From the NCBI GenBank assembly GCA_021779875.1, contig JAJXZV010000051.1:1-9209 (forward strand): a stretch of DNA of 9,209 nucleotides. The letters are read 5' to 3'. The translations under genes and the position numbers were made by a program. This document shows, piece by piece, positions 6,300 through 9,209 of the stretch (positions within the stretch are counted from its first letter, which is position 1; the number at the start of each line of letters is the position of its first letter). Below the pieces are notes generated by a model. That model was not told the origin of the DNA, did no database searches, and saw only the letters and a list, made by a program, of their open reading frames with translations. This DNA comes from Pseudomonadota bacterium (GTDB lineage Bacteria; Pseudomonadota; Gammaproteobacteria; Steroidobacterales; Steroidobacteraceae).

Positions 6300-8285
6300 T
6301 CAGCCCATGAGCAGCAGGGTCTCGGCATGCTCGACGGCCTCGGGCGTGCCGCACACCACGACCACGTCGCCCTCCTTGAAGAGCGTGTCGGGCGCCGGAT
6401 CGCGGCCGACGATGCCGTCGCGGCGCACCGCGCTGACCGACACCTGGGCGCCGCGGCCGGCCAGGTCGGCGACCCGCTTGCCGACCGCCCAGGCGTGTGG
6501 CGGCAGAATGACGCTGTGCAGCTCCTCGCGGGTCGCGGGGCCCTCGTCCAAGGGCTCGCCTGCGGCACTGCGGTAGTAGCGCCGCAGCATGCTGTAGCGG
6601 CCGCCCCGCACCTCGTTCACGGTGCGAATGACCCGCGTGACCGGCACCTTGAGCAGCAGCAGCAGGTGCGACAGCAGCATGAGGCTGGCCTCGAAGGTCT
6701 CCGGCACCACTTCCGTCGCACCGGCGCGCTGCAGGTCCTCGAGCTTGGCGTCGTCCTGGGTGCGCACCAGCACCGGCACGTCGGCGCGCAGCTCGCGTAC
6801 CGAGCGCACGATTCGCAGCGCCAGATCGGGATTGGCGAAGGTGATGACCACGCAGCTGGCGTGCTCCAGCCCGACGTTCTCGAGCACCTTGATCTGGCCG
6901 GCGTCGCCGAAGATCACCGGGTCGCCCGCCTGCCGGCCGACCCGGATGCGATGCGGATCCAGATCGAGCGCGATGTACTCGAATCCGGTCCGCTCCAGCA
7001 CGCGCGCGATGTTCTGGCCGACCCGCCCGAAACCACAGATCACCACGTGCTCGCGAGCCGCCACCGACAGGGTCGCCTGCGCCTCGCGCATGGCGTCCGT
7101 CTGCGGAGGCCCCGATTCGCGCAGCAGGAAGCGCGTGATGCTGCGGTTGTGGCGGATGAGCACCGGCGAGGCGACCATGCTCGCCACCGTCGCGGCCAGC
7201 AGCGGCTGCAGGATGGTCAGGTCCGGCAGCTCACGGCGCAGCAACAAGGTCAGGAGCGCGAAACCGAACTCGCCGCCCTGCGACACCACGACGCCGGTGC
7301 GCACCGATTTGAACCAGCTGTGGGTGGTCGGCTTGGCGGCCACGGCGACCACGACGGTCTTGAGCACCAGCATCCCGAGCAGCCAGGCCGTCACCAGCGG
7401 CCAGTTGCGCAGCAACAGCCGCACGTCGAGCAGCATGCCGACCGTGATGAAGAACAAGCCGAGAAGCACCTCGCGATAGGGTCGGATGGTCGCCTCGATC
7501 TGGTGGCGGAATTCCGTCTCCGCCAGCATCATGCCGGCGAGGAACGCGCCGAGCGCCAGCGACAGCCCCACCGCGTGGGTGGCCCAGGCCGAGGCGAGCA
7601 CCGCGAGCAGCACGGCCAGCGAGAACAGCTCCCCGGAGCGCATCGCCGCGAGGCCGAGGAACAAGGGGCGCAGCAGCCAGCGGCCCGTCGCGAGCACCAG
7701 CAGCAGGGCGAGCACCGCGGTGGCGACGGCGGCGACCAGCTGCCGCAGGTGGGCCGGCTCGCCGGCGCGCGACGCCGCGGACACCATGGCGAGGAACAGC
7801 GGGAAGCTCAGATCCTGGAACAGGCAGATGGCGACGGCGATGCGACCGTGCGTGCGGTTGTTCTCCGATTGCTCCGTGAGTTGCGCGATGATGATCGCCG
7901 TCGAGGACATCGCGACGGCGCCGCCGATGACCACGGCGATGGTCGGCGGCAGGTCGAACAGGGCGATGCCGGCCGCGGCGACCGCCGCGGTGGTGGCGAA
8001 CACCTGCGCCCCGCCGATGCCGAGCACCTCCCAGCGCATCGCCACCAGGCGCGGCAGCGAGAACTCGAGGCCGAGCGTGAACACCAGGAACACCACGCCG
8101 AAGTCCGCCAGCAGCTGGGTGGTCTGGTTCTCCGGCGCAAGCGCGAGCGCGTTCGGCCCGAGCAGCATGCCGACCAGCAGATAGCCCAGGATCGCCGGCA
8201 GCCTGAGCCGCCGCACGCCGGCCACGACCAGGACCGAGGCGGCCAGGAGGATCAGGATCTGCAGCAGCGGGTCGCTTCGATGCAT
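6300..8285 (-). CDS. Kef-type monovalent cation/proton antiporter with RCK and TrkA-C domains
   Basis: The product is 661 residues from ATG at 8283-8285. The frame continues upstream, but that part is arginine-rich and antisense to the CDGSH gene, so it is not coding. Residues about 8-385 form a CPA2 antiporter domain with roughly a dozen membrane segments. They include LPAILGYLLVGMLLGP, MSSTAIIIAQL, CLFQDLSFPLFL (acidic D158) and RPYREVLLGLFFITVGMLLDV. An RCK/TrkA-N domain follows, with nucleotide motif ICGFGRVGQNIA (416-427) and acidic D441/D443. A TrkA-C domain occupies about 575-661 (TLFKEGDVVVVCGTPEAVE). KefB/KefC export K+ in exchange for H+ under glutathione control during electrophile stress. 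No KefF/KefG partner is visible nearby, and a YbaL-like role is equally possible. It is divergent from the CDGSH gene with 17 bp between starts, and no clear Shine-Dalgarno precedes it. Confidence 0.93.
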   Translation of the reverse strand: MHRSDPLLQILILLAASVLVVAGVRRLRLPAILGYLLVGMLLGPNALALAPENQTTQLLADFGVVFLVFTLGLEFSLPRLVAMRWEVLGIGGAQVFATTAAVAAAGIALFDLPPTIAVVIGGAVAMSSTAIIIAQLTEQSENNRTHGRIAVAICLFQDLSFPLFLAMVSAASRAGEPAHLRQLVAAVATAVLALLLVLATGRWLLRPLFLGLAAMRSGELFSLAVLLAVLASAWATHAVGLSLALGAFLAGMMLAETEFRHQIEATIRPYREVLLGLFFITVGMLLDVRLLLRNWPLVTAWLLGMLVLKTVVVAVAAKPTTHSWFKSVRTGVVVSQGGEFGFALLTLLLRRELPDLTILQPLLAATVASMVASPVLIRHNRSITRFLLRESGPPQTDAMREAQATLSVAAREHVVICGFGRVGQNIARVLERTGFEYIALDLDPHRIRVGRQAGDPVIFGDAGQIKVLENVGLEHASCVVITFANPDLALRIVRSVRELRADVPVLVRTQDDAKLEDLQRAGATEVVPETFEASLMLLSHLLLLLKVPVTRVIRTVNEVRGGRYSMLRRYYRSAAGEPLDEGPATREELHSVILPPHAWAVGKRVADLAGRGAQVSVSAVRRDGIVGRDPAPDTLFKEGDVVVVCGTPEAVEHAETLLLMG

Positions 8286-8302
8286 TCTGCTAGCATAGCC
8301 TG
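8286..8302. promoter_or_regulatory. 17-bp divergent start region with overlapping -10-like boxes
   Basis: Only 17 bp separate the start codons of the antiporter (minus) and CDGSH (plus) genes. Neither start has a recognisable Shine-Dalgarno. TAGCAT (plus, 8291-8296) and TATGCT (minus, 8297-8292) each match the -10 consensus at 4 of 6 positions. Each would place transcription at about the first base of its start codon, which would give leaderless mRNAs. No convincing -35 was seen for either. Confidence 0.3.
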
Positions 8303-8533
8303 ATGAACCCCATCGCGATCGACGTCGAGGCCGGCCGGGCGTACTGGTGGTGCCGATGCGGCTCGAGCAAGACGCAGCCCTTCTGCGACGGCTCGCACAA
8401 GGGCGGCGCGTACTCGCCCTTGAAATATACCGCCCCCGAGACCGGGCGGGTCTGGTTTTGCGCCTGCAAGAGGACGGCCACGCCGCCGCTCTGCGACGGC
8501 AGCCACAAGAAGCCGGCCGAAGCCGCCGGGTGA
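8303..8533 (+). CDS. Small protein with two CDGSH iron-sulfur domains (CISD3/mitoNEET-like)
   Basis: The product is 76 residues. It carries two complete CDGSH zinc-finger-like motifs with spacing C-x-C-x8-C-x3-H: C17, C19, C28, H32 (QPFCDGSHK) and C53, C55, C64, H68 (PPLCDGSHK). Each is expected to hold a redox-active [2Fe-2S] cluster with one histidine ligand. A double CDGSH unit of this size resembles bacterial and mitochondrial CISD3-type proteins, thought to act in electron or cluster transfer. There is no signal peptide or membrane anchor, so it should be cytosolic. The start ATG at 8303 has no visible Shine-Dalgarno. The stop is 3 nt before the STAS-MlaE gene, so the two are probably translated from one mRNA. 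The family is certain; the partner and precise role are not. Confidence 0.94.
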   Translation: MNPIAIDVEAGRAYWWCRCGSSKTQPFCDGSHKGGAYSPLKYTAPETGRVWFCACKRTATPPLCDGSHKKPAEAAG

Positions 8534-8536
8534 ACG

Positions 8537-9209
8537 ATGAGCGCGTTGCCACTGGCGCTCGAACGGGACGGCGACCTTTGGCAACTGCGTTTGAGCGGCG
8601 ACTGGTCGCTCGATGGGCTGGCCGCGATCGACGCGCAGCTCGCCGCGCTGCCCCGCGAGCTGCGCGGTCCGCTGGTGTGTGACTGGTCGCAGGCCGGGTC
8701 GCCCGGCCTCGGATCCGTCTGGCTCCTGTTGGAGCGCCTGCGCGGCCTGGGCGGCGCTCGCCTCGAGGTGCGCCACGTCGGCCCGGTGCCCCGGTCGGTC
8801 GAATTCCTGACGGACCTCGGAGCGCGGACCCCGGCCGCCGTCGAGCCGCCGACCCGCAGGCCGCTCGCTGGGCCGCTGCTGCGCCTCGGCCGATGGTCGG
8901 TGAATCGAGGCCGGGATGGGCGCGAGGCGCTCGCGTTCCTCGGCCGCCTCGCGGGCGTGGTCGGCGAGATGTTCGGGCGGGTGCGCGCGCTGCGCGTGGC
9001 CTCGCTCAGCCGGCACGTCTACGAGACCGGAATAACGGCCGTGCCCATCGTGGCGCTGATCGCGTTCCTGGTCAGCGTAATTGTCGCCTACCTGGGTTCG
9101 CAGCAGCTGTCGCGATTCGGCGCGGACCTGTTCGTCGTGGACCTGGTCACGATCGCCGTGCTGAGGGAACTCGGCGTGCTGCTCACGGCGATCATCGTCG
9201 CCGGCCGGT
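8537..9209 (+). CDS. ABC transporter permease of the MlaE family with N-terminal STAS domain (partial)
   Basis: The frame is open from ATG at 8537 to the right edge, giving 224 visible residues. Residues 1 to about 100 form a STAS-like domain: WQLRLSGDWSLDGLAAID, then LVCDWSQAG and GSVWLLLERLRGLGG. A linker rich in Arg and Pro follows. From about residue 130 the MlaE permease starts, with ALAFLGRLAGVVGEM and GITAVPIVALIAFLVSVIVAYLGSQQL (first clear membrane segment about 168-186). VDLVTIAVLRELGVLLTAIIVAGR then ends the visible part in the conserved coupling region. MlaE permeases, with an MlaF ATPase and MCE-domain proteins, move phospholipids across the periplasm to maintain the outer membrane. 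Fusion to STAS, instead of a separate MlaB, is known in this family. GGGTGA just before the ATG is a modest ribosome site. Genes for the ATPase and MCE subunits would be expected beyond the edge. Confidence 0.93.
   Translation, partial: MSALPLALERDGDLWQLRLSGDWSLDGLAAIDAQLAALPRELRGPLVCDWSQAGSPGLGSVWLLLERLRGLGGARLEVRHVGPVPRSVEFLTDLGARTPAAVEPPTRRPLAGPLLRLGRWSVNRGRDGREALAFLGRLAGVVGEMFGRVRALRVASLSRHVYETGITAVPIVALIAFLVSVIVAYLGSQQLSRFGADLFVVDLVTIAVLRELGVLLTAIIVAGR

Noticed and set aside
6079..6354. N-terminal extension of the flavoprotein frame up to 6354
   Set aside because: The extension reads through the riboswitch and into the antiporter gene, is low-complexity, and the ATG at 6078 has a proper ribosome site and begins right before the conserved domain.
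6645..6690. Repeated CAG/AGC triplets
   Set aside because: They are simply a run of leucine codons (HLLLLL) on the minus strand within the antiporter RCK region, not a separate repeat element.
6327..8303. 658-codon plus-strand open frame opposite the antiporter
   Set aside because: Its His/Gln/Arg/Glu-rich translation is the typical antisense image of a Leu/Ala/Val-rich membrane protein in GC-rich DNA.

Overview
The window is GC-rich, gene-dense chromosomal DNA. The gene content (ExeA-type ATPase, DUF3187 outer-membrane protein, 325-residue malate dehydrogenase, Kef-type antiporter, STAS-MlaE permease) suggests a proteobacterium, most likely a high-GC gammaproteobacterium. This is inferred from gene families; there is no rRNA to settle it. 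No insertion sequence, prophage, CRISPR array or tRNA gene was seen.

Layout. Positions 1-3030 hold three minus-strand genes read in the order mdh, dinB, then an ExeA-like AAA ATPase that runs off the left edge. The gaps are 10 and 51 nt, so they are probably one transcription unit. A 115-bp divergent region separates mdh from a plus-strand DUF3187 outer-membrane protein (3146-4159), followed by dps (4210-4692). Dps converges on a minus-strand FAD-dependent oxidoreductase (4720-6078), with a GC-rich hairpin between them. Upstream of the oxidoreductase lies a 221-bp non-coding stretch (6079-6299). Further upstream, also on the minus strand, is a Kef-type cation/proton antiporter (6300-8285). 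It is divergent from a small double-CDGSH iron-sulfur protein (8303-8533), and only 17 bp separate the two start codons. The CDGSH gene is followed after 3 nt by an ABC lipid-transport permease with an N-terminal STAS domain (8537 to the right edge).

The most interesting element is in the non-coding stretch 6079-6299. On the minus strand it contains a close match to a cyclic-di-GMP-I (GEMM-I) riboswitch, with the GAAA-capped helix, the conserved junctions and a second capped helix. A good sigma70-type promoter places the transcript start at the first helix of the aptamer. Downstream, an 8-nt segment perfectly complementary to the aptamer core is also complementary to the Shine-Dalgarno region of the oxidoreductase, which suggests a translational switch. 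The controlled gene, a sugar-lactone-oxidase-like flavoprotein, is an unusual target for this riboswitch class.

Taken together, several genes concern redox or iron handling (Dps, the CDGSH protein, the flavoprotein, the Kef-type antiporter). Others serve the envelope (DUF3187, STAS-MlaE, ExeA-like). A functional link between them is inference only.
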